A stretch of 21,760 nt of DNA from CAMAUF01 sp046152925. Its GTDB lineage: Bacteria; Chloroflexota; Dehalococcoidia; Tepidiformales; Tepidiformaceae. Below, in pieces: positions 6,907 to 14,060 of the stretch (positions are counted from its first letter, which is position 1; every line of letters starts with the position of its first letter). The notes below the pieces were generated by a model that saw only the letters and a list, made by a program, of their open reading frames with translations, was not told the DNA's origin and ran no database searches. A program made the translations under genes and the position numbers. Location: contig JBJXFX010000100.1 of assembly GCA_046152925.1 (NCBI GenBank), positions 1 to 21,760 of the forward strand. Reading direction: 5' to 3'.

Positions 6907-8220
6907 CTAGGGGTCGCGGGTTGGCGATGGCGTCTGGCTGCTCCGCTTGGCCAGGTCGCTGAAGAAGTCGGTCATCGTGCGTTGCACGTCGGCCGCGCAG
7001 GTCCGGCTCGCGAGGTAACAGAGCCAGGTGCCGAAGGCCATGACGACGGTGGTCGCCGCGAGCATCGACCAGCGCAATCCCTCTCCGCGGCCCATCTCGG
7101 CGTAGCGCTGCAACAGTTCTGAGGAGCCGCCGACGACGAGTGGCGCGACCGCCGCGCCACAAACCACGAGCGCGAGCCCGAAGGCGGAGAACGCCTGGGA
7201 ACGGATCCGCGGTGGCGAGGCGGCGGCGATGATCGAGACGAGCCCGCCTGTGCCGAGTGAGGCGACGAACGCACCGACTGCGAGCCAAACGAGGCAGAGC
7301 GCCCCGTTCGGCATCAAGAACGCGATTGTCCAGGTCACGGTCAGCGAAGCGGCGGCGACGACGCCGACCTTCCCGAGGTAATCGAACCCTTTGGCGAGCG
7401 AGCGGTCGGCGAAAGGCCCGCCGAGCATCGACCCGAGGAAGGCGAAGAAGGCCATGGTCCCGAGAGCGGCGCCGGCTGCCTCGGTGCTGAAGCCGTATTC
7501 TCGTTCGAAGAGCGTTGGCAGCCAGAACACGGAGCCGAAGAGCGAAAAGCCGAAGGCGGCGTTCGTCAAGATCAGCCATTTCAACGAAGGGATCCGGAAG
7601 ATCCAGCTCAGGCTGGCGAAGAAGCCGAGCGCGTCGGGAGGAGTGCGCAAGAACTCGCGGAGGGCCGGGTTCTGTTCGGCCGCGGCTGCGATGTCCGCTT
7701 CGCCCCGTGCCGGTTCGCGCATGCGGAAGGCCAAGAGGCCCAGGATCAAGCCAGGGACGGCGGCCGCGAGAAAGCCCCAGCGCCAGCCGACCGTCCCTAC
7801 CAGGAGGCCCCCGGCGATCCCGCCGATCACCTGGCCGAGCGGGTTCGCCGAGCGGTGATAGCCCAACGCGCGGCCGCGGACGCTGACGGGGTAGTAGTCG
7901 GAGAGCAAGCTGGCGTGGGTCGGGACGATGGTGCCCTGGCCAAAGCCAAGGAGGGCGCGCGTCAGAAAGAGCTGGATGAAGCTGCGCGAGGTGGCGGCGA
8001 AGATCCCCGCACTTCCCCAGACGATCGCCCCATACGCGAGGATGTTCACCCGCTTATGCCGGTCGGACCAGTTGCCGGCCGGCAGGCTGATGATGCCCGT
8101 GATGAAGATGACGGCGACTGGCAGGAGGGCGGCAGTGAAGTCGTTCAGGCCGAAGTCCTCGCGGATGTCGTCGAGGGCGACGGAGAGGACGGCGCGGTCG
8201 AACTCGTCGACGGCGTTCAA
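6907..8220 (-). CDS. MFS transporter (Spinster-like), start uncertain, probably extends to 8313
   Basis: 437 residues from TTG 8220. MFS hallmarks: loop 2-3 AGNWSDRHKR (about 48-57), RALLGFGQG (TM4 region), SVRGRALGYHRSANPLGQVIGG (TM5, proton or alcohol-site-like segment), a long central loop with AREPARGEAD-like charged residues, and the second half beginning LKWLILTNAAFG with loop 8-9 GGPFADRS. Twelve TMs are expected, but a TTG start cuts TM1 in half: the same frame continues upstream as RLRDFGIAPLVLLFILNAVDEFDRAVLSVAL, a normal MFS N-terminus, back to a TGA. No ATG, GTG or TTG lies between, only CTG (8311-8313, GGGAG nine bases before). Either a CTG start or a small indel explains this. 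Substrate unknown. Confidence 0.85.
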   Translation of the reverse strand: MNAVDEFDRAVLSVALDDIREDFGLNDFTAALLPVAVIFITGIISLPAGNWSDRHKRVNILAYGAIVWGSAGIFAATSRSFIQLFLTRALLGFGQGTIVPTHASLLSDYYPVSVRGRALGYHRSANPLGQVIGGIAGGLLVGTVGWRWGFLAAAVPGLILGLLAFRMREPARGEADIAAAAEQNPALREFLRTPPDALGFFASLSWIFRIPSLKWLILTNAAFGFSLFGSVFWLPTLFEREYGFSTEAAGAALGTMAFFAFLGSMLGGPFADRSLAKGFDYLGKVGVVAAASLTVTWTIAFLMPNGALCLVWLAVGAFVASLGTGGLVSIIAAASPPRIRSQAFSAFGLALVVCGAAVAPLVVGGSSELLQRYAEMGRGEGLRWSMLAATTVVMAFGTWLCYLASRTCAADVQRTMTDFFSDLAKRSSQTPSPTRDP

Positions 8221-8393
8221 GATGAAGAGCAGGACGAGTGGTGCGATGCCGAAGTCGCGGAGACGCGGCTTCCGCGAGGTGGCCCCAGCCGGCGTTGCGA
8301 CGTTCGAAAGCAGTGGGGGTCACTCCCGTGAGATGCCGCCAGGATACCGCGCCGGCTGTTTCGCGCCCGGAGCGAGCGCTGGCGAGATTGGTC

Positions 8394-8435
8394 TTGGTGA
8401 CGTAAAGTTCCCGGTTATCTTCGTTGGAGGTGGCG
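8394..8435 (+). promoter_or_regulatory. Weak promoter and strong SD of the surface-protein gene
   Basis: TTGGTG (8394-8399) and TTATCT (8415-8420) are separated by only 15 bases, so this is a marginal promoter. GGAGGT five bases before the ATG at 8437 is a strong SD. The remainder of 8221-8393 is mostly the probable N-terminal extension of the MFS gene. Confidence 0.3.
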
Positions 8436-8436
8436 T

Positions 8437-9339
8437 ATGCGCCCACGCCGCTTGTTCCTCGGGGCGATCCTCGCCGCGCTGTGCGCGCTCGTGTTGCCAG
8501 GAGTTGTCTCGGCAACCGGGAATCCGTCTGGCACACTTACTGGCTGTCCCGCCCTCGACGCCTCGATGAGGTTCTCGGGAGAGCCCTATGTCACGCTCAC
8601 CCCTCCTTCCGGGCCCGCAGGGTCCGAGGTTTCCGTCAATGTTTTCAACTTCCCGTCGAAGCTCGGCGTCGCCGTGATCCTGCGGGTGACTGGAGACCCG
8701 GTGGTCGCCACGGGTACGACGGACCTTGAGGGCCGGGGGAACTTCGTCTTTACGCTGCCGGGAAGCCTTGGGAAGGGTGTCGTCACGATCCACGTCACGA
8801 CGCGGGACGTCCCCTGCTTTGCTGGCGCCGGCGCTCGCTTCACGGTGACGGACCCGACGCCAACGCCGCCGCCACCCACGCCAACCCCGACGAAGCCGCC
8901 TTCGACGGCGACCCCACCGCCGCCAACGGCCACCACGCCTCTGGCGACGGTGACGAGCACTCCACCCCCGGCCTCGCCCACGCCCCGCCCGCCAGTTGCT
9001 GGCTTTGGCATTGAGGACGATGGGAGCACGGGCGGCCCCGGTGGGACGCTGACGCTCCTGACGATCGTCTTCGCGATCTTCAGCGTGGGCTTCGCGATGG
9101 TTGCGGGTTCGCGCCGGCATCGGCCCGGTGGTGGACCAGCAGCCGCAGTGGCTATCCCGGTCCTCCCCGCGATCGCGAAGGTCGAGGTTGAGGAACGGGT
9201 CGAGGCTGCGGAGCCCGTTCTTAAGCGGCGTGATGGTTCTGGAGGGTCGGCCGCCGAGCTCGGGCTGTTCGCGGCTGGTGTGGCCGCTGCGGTTGCCGGC
9301 CTCATCCTTCTGGTCACGGGCCGCCGTCAGGGCGACTGA
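8437..9339 (+). CDS. Secreted/surface protein: signal peptide, Ig-like domain, Pro/Thr linker, two TM segments
   Basis: 300 residues, unknown function. Signal peptide about 1-26 (RPRR then a hydrophobic core, VVSA cleavage). Residues about 50-138 look like a small beta-sandwich: YVTLTPPSGPAGSEVSVNVFNF is the usual opening of IPT/TIG-like or CARDB-like repeats, ending ARFTVTDPTP. C37 and C127 could form a disulfide. Residues about 139-187 are an almost pure Pro/Thr/Ser linker (PTPTPPPPTPTPTKPP), typical of cell-wall-spanning or glycosylated stalks. TM1 about 202-222 is followed by RRHR, a charged segment (about 245-270, VEVEERVEAAEP) and a second hydrophobic segment about 273-294, ending GRRQGD. 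This suggests an exported domain on a stalk with a cytoplasmic or re-entrant tail. ATG start with GGAGGT. It shares a bidirectional terminator with the convergent glycosylase gene. Confidence 0.8.
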   Translation: MRPRRLFLGAILAALCALVLPGVVSATGNPSGTLTGCPALDASMRFSGEPYVTLTPPSGPAGSEVSVNVFNFPSKLGVAVILRVTGDPVVATGTTDLEGRGNFVFTLPGSLGKGVVTIHVTTRDVPCFAGAGARFTVTDPTPTPPPPTPTPTKPPSTATPPPPTATTPLATVTSTPPPASPTPRPPVAGFGIEDDGSTGGPGGTLTLLTIVFAIFSVGFAMVAGSRRHRPGGGPAAAVAIPVLPAIAKVEVEERVEAAEPVLKRRDGSGGSAAELGLFAAGVAAAVAGLILLVTGRRQGD

Positions 9340-9363
9340 CCCATCGAGGGGTAACAGTGAACG

Positions 9364-9387
9364 GAGGCGCCTCGTGAGAGGCGCCTC
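9364..9387. terminator. Bidirectional terminator between convergent genes
   Basis: Two copies of the self-complementary decamer GAGGCGCCTC (9364-9373, 9378-9387) flank GTGA and form a 10-bp stem-loop; TTCTTCGTTT follows on the plus strand. It serves the surface-protein gene (+) and the imuB-DUF6504-glycosylase unit (-). Confidence 0.8.
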
Positions 9388-9395
9388 TTCTTCGT

Positions 9396-9890
9396 TTAGC
9401 CCTTCGTCAGGCGCTGCGCGGCGGGCTCCCGCAGCTTGCTTCCGCCTTCAAGCATCTTTTCGCGGAACTCGTGGTGTTCGGGCACGGGCTGGCCAACGAC
9501 ATAGAGGAAGTAGTAGGCGCCAAAGTCACCGAGGCCCTTGAAGCGCTTCTTCAGGTCCTTGTGTTGGGCTTCGAAGCCGCCGAGCGAGGTGAGATAGGCG
9601 CCGAAGCTGCCATGCTGCTGCTCCAACGCGATCATCGTCGCGGCGTTCGCGACGGTCGCTTCGATTTTGCGCCGGTTGCGGATGATCCGGGTGTCGGCGG
9701 TGAGCGCGTCGACTTCATCGGGCGAGAGGTTGGCGACGCGCTCGGGGTCGAAGGCGTGGAACGCCACTTGGAAGCCCGGCCACTTCGCTTCGATGATCTT
9801 CCAGCTCATGCCGGTCTCGAAGATCGGCTTGCTGATTGCTTCGAGGTAGTCGGCGAGCTTGGTGGGTGTGATCTGCTGGGGTGCATCCAT
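9396..9890 (-). CDS. DNA-3-methyladenine glycosylase I-like protein (Tag family, diverged)
   Basis: 164 residues. The core matches Tag/COG2818: KPIFETGMSWKIIEAKWPGF (about 21-40), AFHAFDPERVANLSPDEVD (about 43-61) and IIRNRRKIEATVANA (about 69-83), then LKKRFKGLGDFGAYYFLYVVGQPV (C-terminal helices). Tag removes alkylated adenines from DNA with an HhH-like fold. Compared from memory with E. coli Tag, the N-terminal zinc residues (Cys4, His17) have no counterpart, the C-terminal zinc pair is not evident, and Glu38 is not at the equivalent place, so catalytic activity is uncertain. ATG start chosen because GGAGGG lies seven bases upstream; the longer reading frame upstream is not protein-like. 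It is 49 bases after the DUF6504 gene and could be co-transcribed with imuB under SOS control, though a TATCCT -10-like sequence in the gap could give it its own promoter. Confidence 0.8.
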   Translation of the reverse strand: MDAPQQITPTKLADYLEAISKPIFETGMSWKIIEAKWPGFQVAFHAFDPERVANLSPDEVDALTADTRIIRNRRKIEATVANAATMIALEQQHGSFGAYLTSLGGFEAQHKDLKKRFKGLGDFGAYYFLYVVGQPVPEHHEFREKMLEGGSKLREPAAQRLTKG

Positions 9891-9939
9891 GGTGTCCCTC
9901 CTGGTGTATGACAGGATAGCCCAATGGCCATGGCCGTCG

Positions 9940-10254
9940 TCACCCCGTGCGCCGCTTGTCGCGCGGCGCTTCATAAGGTTGGGCATACCAGAGGTCGTGG
10001 ACGAGGTCGTGATAAATCGTGAGGCGCCGTCCGCCTTCGAGCTCGACAACGAAGTACCGTCGGGCGATCTCTTCGCGCCACCATTCGTCGTCGACGCGCC
10101 AGGTATCGTGGAGGGCGGCGACCCGGAGATAGGCGCCGCGCCAGAGGATCGCCTTGGGCGCCCCGTTCGCCGTCGCTTCGACAGCGGCGGGGACGGGTTC
10201 GTTTAGTGCCCGAAAGCGACGAGCCCCAGCTGCCGTTCGGGGATCCTCGACCAT
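9940..10254 (-). CDS. DUF6504 family protein, SOS mutasome-associated
   Basis: 104 residues, small and soluble. The body (GAPKAILWRGAYLRVAALH, DTWRVDDEWWREEIARRYF, VVELEGGRRLTIYHDLV, then WYAQPY) fits the DUF6504 pattern of a short beta-rich protein with WRG, a Trp-rich centre and RRYF. Family members are commonly encoded next to ImuB/DnaE2 genes; molecular role unknown. ATG at 10252-10254 lies inside the imuB 3' end, giving a 52-base overlap. No ATG/GTG/TTG is available after the imuB stop before the conserved part, so the overlap looks real and suggests translational coupling. Downstream is the Tag-like gene. Confidence 0.75.
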   Translation of the reverse strand: MVEDPRTAAGARRFRALNEPVPAAVEATANGAPKAILWRGAYLRVAALHDTWRVDDEWWREEIARRYFVVELEGGRRLTIYHDLVHDLWYAQPYEAPRDKRRTG

Positions 10255-11423
10255 GGTTGCACCTCCACGATGCGGAAGACTTGGGGGCCACCCGTCCGGG
10301 TGTTGAGTTGGTCGATGCTTTCGCAGAGCTCGCGCCAGCGTCGCGGCCCAACCGGCCAGAGGTTCGCTTGGTGCCCGTATTCGCTACAGAGCCCAGAAAG
10401 GGTGACGCTGATCGAGACGGCCGCCGCTGGCAGTTGGAGCCGTTCGACGCGGCCGCGGACGAGGAAGAGCATCCGCGCGGGGTCGGCGGTGGGCTCGCGA
10501 AAGACGAACCGGCGCTGGACGCTTTCGCCGCTTTCGAGGCCGGCCCGCCAATCGAGCCGGCGGACGGATTGGCCTTTGATCTCCGTCCGGTTGAGGGCGC
10601 GTTCGAGCAGGGCGCGCGTCCCGGCGATAAGGGGTTCGCTTAGGGCGGCGGGCGCCGGTAAATCGAGCTCTTCGACGACCGTGACCTCGTCGCGCTGCGG
10701 CGTGATCGTCGTGCCGTCTTTGCCGCGGGCGAGCTCCCAAGCGCGGGCGCCATCGCGCCCGAACTGCGCCTGGATCGCCGAAAAGGTGAGCGCAGCCACT
10801 TGGCCCAGCCGTTCGAGGCCAAACAGGCGGAGGCGCTGGTGCATCAGCGGGGGCACGGGCAGGACCTCGACGGGGAGCTGCGCGAGGAACGTCCGCGTTT
10901 CGCCGGGCTGGATGAGGAGCGGCCCATCCTGCCCGCGGCGCGCCCGGACCTGCCCCGCGACCACCGCCCCAGCGTGGGCGGCGAAGACTGTCTCGGCCGC
11001 GGCAATCCGGACGGGCAGCCCCGAAGCGCTCGTGACGGCGTCATAGAGGTCGCGGAGGTAGGCATCGTCGTCCTGGCCGGTCATCTTTGCGAGCCCGCGG
11101 ATATCGAAGTGCGCGTGGCCGTGGGCGATCACTTCGACCTTCGGCGAATAGAGGCGCAACAGGTCGGCGATCCGCGAGGCTTCCTGGGCCGCGAACGATT
11201 CTTGCAGCGGGAGGAAGACGGCTTTCGGGCAGAGGGCGAGGGCTTTACGCAGCGTGGTGCCGGGGACGACGCCAGCCGCGGCGGCTTCATCGGAGCAGGC
11301 CGTGACTTCGGCGTGATCTTCCGGCGCGCCACCGACGACGACGGGCAGGCCATCGAGGCGCGGCTCTTCGCGCCGGGCGAGGGCGACGAGGAAGTTGGGG
11401 ACGAGCAGGCAAGCGACGTCCAT
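10203..11423 (-). CDS. imuB: ImuB-like Y-family polymerase homologue lacking catalytic acids
   Basis: 406 residues. Y-family fold: N-terminal MDVACLLVPNFLVALARRE, VVVGG at 28-32, SDEAAAAGVVPGTTLRKA (44-61, finger/palm), YSPKVEVIAHGHAHFDIRG (92-110), then the thumb-like HhH part LFGLERLGQVAAL and a little-finger region ending QPWSRIPERQLGLVAFGH. In active DinB proteins the first motif has DxDxF and the second SxDE. Here they read VPNF and HGHAHFD, so the metal-binding carboxylates are missing, as in ImuB, which acts as a non-catalytic adaptor linking DnaE2 to the beta clamp. ATG 11423 is chosen: it starts the conserved segment and sits 9 bases after a promoter -10 within a LexA box. The open frame further upstream is antisense to the peptidase gene. 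No imuA is adjacent. Confidence 0.88.
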   Translation of the reverse strand: MDVACLLVPNFLVALARREEPRLDGLPVVVGGAPEDHAEVTACSDEAAAAGVVPGTTLRKALALCPKAVFLPLQESFAAQEASRIADLLRLYSPKVEVIAHGHAHFDIRGLAKMTGQDDDAYLRDLYDAVTSASGLPVRIAAAETVFAAHAGAVVAGQVRARRGQDGPLLIQPGETRTFLAQLPVEVLPVPPLMHQRLRLFGLERLGQVAALTFSAIQAQFGRDGARAWELARGKDGTTITPQRDEVTVVEELDLPAPAALSEPLIAGTRALLERALNRTEIKGQSVRRLDWRAGLESGESVQRRFVFREPTADPARMLFLVRGRVERLQLPAAAVSISVTLSGLCSEYGHQANLWPVGPRRWRELCESIDQLNTRTGGPQVFRIVEVQPWSRIPERQLGLVAFGH

Positions 11424-11431
11424 GGGCCGAC

Positions 11432-11457
11432 CAGAGTAGAACTTGTGTTCTACTCTG
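11432..11457. promoter_or_regulatory. LexA (SOS) box of imuB
   Basis: CAGAGTAGAAC-TTGT-GTTCTACTCTG: perfect 11-bp arms with a 4-base centre, containing GAAC-N4-GTTC. It occupies the spacer and both core elements of the imuB promoter and is about 42 bases upstream of the divergent peptidase ATG, so it may control both genes. Confidence 0.9.
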
Positions 11458-11461
11458 ACAA
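11433..11461 (-). promoter_or_regulatory. imuB promoter (nearly leaderless)
   Basis: Minus-strand TTGTCA (11456-11461), 17-base spacer, TACTCT (11433-11438); nine bases to the ATG, so a 5' leader of about 1-3 bases is predicted. No SD is present. Same architecture as the dnaE2 promoter. Confidence 0.6.
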
Positions 11462-11498
11462 GAGGCGCTGTGAAGTGCTCCTTGGTAGCATTCCCGGC

Positions 11499-12434
11499 AT
11501 GGAGCGGGGCCCGGCCAGCAGGCGCAGAGACGGCGATGTCTGGCTTCGGAGGCTTTCCCCCGAAGTCCAGGAGCTTGCCCATTCGCTTCCTGGCTGGCAA
11601 CGCGCGGACCCCGCCTTGCTCGCCGCCCTTCGCTTCCTCGTCGCCGGCGACCAGAACGCCGTCGCCCACCTGCTCGAGCCCGCGGTCGCGCGCTCCGGCA
11701 TCGGGCGTGTCTTCCCTTTCGCCGAGCCGCTCGACCTCGCGGCCCAGCTCCAGATCCTTGGCGAGACGACCTACGCGCTCGCCGGCGACCGGCTTGTGGT
11801 CGCCACCGGGCGCGGCGTCGATGGGAAGTCGCTTCGCGATCTCCGTTCGCGCCTCGCCCGCATTGTCTCCGCGGTGGACGTGATTACGGGCGACGCCTGG
11901 CGCATCGCGAGCCCGGCGTGGGTGCACGTTGAAGTGGTCGATGGCTTTTCGGGGGCGCAGACGCTTGGCGTGAACACGGCGCTTTCCGCCGCCTGGCTCG
12001 GGCGCGACGACGTCCTCGCCCATGAGTACGTCCACCAGGTCCAAATGGGGCCCGATGGCCACCCAGCGAGCCGTTTTTCGGCCACCTGGTTTAGCGAAGG
12101 CTCCGCGGAGCTGATCGCGATGACGGTGGCGGCCACGCCTCTGGCGGAGCACCCCCCACGCCCGCTTGAAGTCGACCCCGAAGCGGACTCGCTCCGCCAA
12201 CTCCACACGGGCGACTACGCGGAGCTGACCGCCCAGGGCGCCGTGACCCTGGATGCCATCCGCCGGACGATGGGCGATTCGGCGTTCTGGGCGGCGATGG
12301 AGCGCCTCTACACCGCGCCCAGCGTCTCGTCTGGGCATGCGTGTCTCGAAGCGCTGGTTGGTGAAGCTGGCTCGGCGCGGGACGCACTGACGATGCTCCT
12401 CGCCGGCCGGTTCTCGGGGTTTCGCGCGCCGTAG
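11499..12434 (+). CDS. Gluzincin-type zinc metallopeptidase-like protein (peptidase MA-like)
   Basis: About 311 residues, no signal peptide or TM segment seen. The zinc site is HEYVH (175-179) followed by WFSEGSAELIA (197-207): the HExxH plus downstream WFSEG pattern of peptidase MA-like gluzincins, with E176 catalytic and E200 or E204 the third ligand. The N-terminal half (RRLSPEVQELAHSLPGWQ, then AALRFLVAGDQNAVAHLLEP) is not recognised. C-terminal ARDALTMLLAGRFSGF resembles the end of M1/M61-like helical parts. Start uncertain: ATG 11499 lacks an SD; GTG 11475 in the same frame has AGAGG about nine bases upstream. It diverges from imuB over the LexA box, so DNA-damage induction is plausible but not shown. 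It converges with the membrane-protein gene 61 bases away. Substrate unknown. Confidence 0.75.
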   Translation: MERGPASRRRDGDVWLRRLSPEVQELAHSLPGWQRADPALLAALRFLVAGDQNAVAHLLEPAVARSGIGRVFPFAEPLDLAAQLQILGETTYALAGDRLVVATGRGVDGKSLRDLRSRLARIVSAVDVITGDAWRIASPAWVHVEVVDGFSGAQTLGVNTALSAAWLGRDDVLAHEYVHQVQMGPDGHPASRFSATWFSEGSAELIAMTVAATPLAEHPPRPLEVDPEADSLRQLHTGDYAELTAQGAVTLDAIRRTMGDSAFWAAMERLYTAPSVSSGHACLEALVGEAGSARDALTMLLAGRFSGFRAP

Positions 12435-12495
12435 CCAACGTCAATCCCGACCTCAGGGTGGACGAACGCCGGCCCACCAGAAGTTCGCGGCACCC

Positions 12496-13167
12496 TTACG
12501 GTTTCAGGCCGATCGGTGCCAGGATGTGCTCCTTGGTCCAGCCCCAGGGGTGCGCTTCGGCGACGTGGAGCAGGTATTCCTGCGGGATTTTCGGCAGGAG
12601 CAGCAGCACCATCGCCGTGACCATCCCCTTCGCCGTCTTCGGGACGAGGTGTGGCCACCACTTCATCGCCACGACGCAGAAGAGCCACCAGTTTTCGAAC
12701 AGGTTCGGGAAGAAGAAGAGGAAGATGCGCGTCTCCGTCGCCTCATAGAGCCCAGCACCGATGATCCGGTACACAAAGAGCGCCACCGCGGGCAGCCGCG
12801 TCCAAGGGTTCTCCCACTTCAGGGCGACGACCAGTTCGAGGACGTAGTAATAGGAATCGAGCACCTTGTCGATCTGGGCGTACTCGCCGCCGAAACCGCC
12901 GAGCGAAATCAGGTCAATGAGGATCACGTCGACGAGGTCCGTGAGCATCGCGATGATGCCGCCGACCAACCAGAAGCGGAAAATGAGGAGCGGGACGACG
13001 AGCCGGACGCCGATCACGATCAGCGCGCCGGTCGAAAGCTCGAAGGCGCCAGCAACTTTGAGGGCGACGAGCACGCCGAACGCGAGCGGAAGAAGCGCGA
13101 TGATCACGCGTTCGGGGCGGTAATCTCTCGATGCGATGGCGAGCTTAGTGGCAAGAGCGCTCACCAT
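12496..13167 (-). CDS. Multi-spanning membrane protein of unknown function
   Basis: 223 residues; family not recognised. Hydrophobic segments at about 20-40, 45-65, 67-88, 125-142, 146-168 and 180-195, so about five or six membrane spans. The loops contain conserved-looking acidic and aromatic residues: DLVDVILIDL (77-86), YAQIDKVLDSYYY (96-108), ENPW (119-122), ENWW (158-161) and a C-terminal HPWGWTKEH. The protein is rich in Phe/Trp near the membrane interface. Basic N-terminus (SRDYRPER). ATG at 13167 has no clear SD, so the start could differ. It is transcribed in the same direction as the phosphoesterase gene upstream, with a 69-base gap; co-transcription is possible. No active site or transporter signature is visible, so no function is assigned. 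Confidence 0.75.
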   Translation of the reverse strand: MVSALATKLAIASRDYRPERVIIALLPLAFGVLVALKVAGAFELSTGALIVIGVRLVVPLLIFRFWLVGGIIAMLTDLVDVILIDLISLGGFGGEYAQIDKVLDSYYYVLELVVALKWENPWTRLPAVALFVYRIIGAGLYEATETRIFLFFFPNLFENWWLFCVVAMKWWPHLVPKTAKGMVTAMVLLLLPKIPQEYLLHVAEAHPWGWTKEHILAPIGLKP

Positions 13168-13236
13168 GTCAGCATCGGCGCTATCTGCGAAGTTCGGCAG
13201 GGCGGGAAGGCGTCATTTACGGCGTCGCCCGGCCAT

Positions 13237-13935
13237 TCAGGCGTGGGCTTCGATGGCCGCGCCGGCCTGGTGCGTGTTCCGCAGATGCAGCGCGTGTTTG
13301 AGGCGCTCGGCCGGCAATCGGAGGAAGTCCGCTTCGCTGAGGGGCACGCCAGCGACGGATCCCTGGACATAACGACCGTCCGCGAGCACGAGATGCTGCG
13401 CATGCGCGGGGTTCCGGAGCCCTTCGGACGGGCCAAGCGCGATGATCTCGGCGGAAATCCGCCCGCGCGTGACTTCGAGGATGCCGACTGTCCCCAGTCG
13501 CGTCGAGAGGTGATGTGGCAGCGTCGGGCTGCCCGAGTTGATCAGCATGACGCCGTCGCGGAACTCGATCCGTTCGACGTGCGTGTCGCCGCCGATCAGG
13601 ATGTCGACCTTTTCGCCGCCGAGCGCGGACGCGAGGATCGCCTCGATCGGCCGCGATTCGGGCCGAAGCTCGTGGGCCATGCCAATCCGGTAGCCCTCGA
13701 TGTCGAGGAACTGCTGTTCGCGCATCCGGGGGTCGTGAAAGAGGTCGTTGTTCCCCTCGGCGACGAGGACGTCGGCGAACTGCGCGCACCAGTCGAGCAC
13801 GATCGGGGCCGTGACGTCGCCGGCGTGGAGGATGAGGTCGACATCGCGCATCGCTTCGGCCACTTGGGGGCCAAGCTCGTCGAGGCTGCGCATGAGGCTG
13901 GGCAGGTGGGTGTCGGCGATCAGGCCAATGCGCAT
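13237..13935 (-). CDS. Metallophosphoesterase, YfcE/MJ0936-like
   Basis: 232 residues. Calcineurin-like phosphoesterase motifs: IADTH (D8, H10), HAGD (H37, D40), EGNND (60-64), AHE (H88) and GGDTH (115-119), then NSGSPTLPHH (133-142). These form the two-metal site for phosphomonoester or phosphodiester hydrolysis. Family members usually have GHTH in the fifth motif; here GDTH replaces the first His by Asp, and SHG is AHE, so metal preference or activity may differ. A roughly 60-residue tail after the catalytic fold (about 165-232, ending IEAHA) is longer than a minimal YfcE (about 180 residues). ATG 13935 begins the conserved beta strand; the upstream part of the frame is not protein-like. 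It is divergent from the thiolase gene; no confident promoter in 13936-14060. Physiological substrate unknown. Confidence 0.88.
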   Translation of the reverse strand: MRIGLIADTHLPSLMRSLDELGPQVAEAMRDVDLILHAGDVTAPIVLDWCAQFADVLVAEGNNDLFHDPRMREQQFLDIEGYRIGMAHELRPESRPIEAILASALGGEKVDILIGGDTHVERIEFRDGVMLINSGSPTLPHHLSTRLGTVGILEVTRGRISAEIIALGPSEGLRNPAHAQHLVLADGRYVQGSVAGVPLSEADFLRLPAERLKHALHLRNTHQAGAAIEAHA

Positions 13936-14060
13936 TAGGCCCACCCTACGGAGGTTCCGGCGAAGGGGAAAGCGCCAGCGAATCAGCGGCCTCCGAGGTC
14001 GTACCAGGGGGCTGTCTGTGGTAGTGTGCGGCCCCAACCTCCGACACAGGATGTGTGCCA

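Noticed and set aside
8851..8997. Pro/Thr-coding low-complexity tract as a DNA repeat or minisatellite
   Set aside because: The repeat is irregular at DNA level and explained by the protein linker.
9891..10049. Longer N-terminus for the Tag-like protein
   Set aside because: The sequence is low-quality and the SD GGAGGG precedes ATG 9890; it overlaps the DUF6504 gene.
11424..12338. Minus-strand extension of imuB upstream of 11423
   Set aside because: It is antisense to the peptidase gene, and the promoter and LexA box lie just before ATG 11423.
12457..12478. GGTGG...CCACC pairing between the convergent peptidase and membrane-protein genes
   Set aside because: Only 5 bp with a 12-base loop and no T-tract; not enough for a terminator call.
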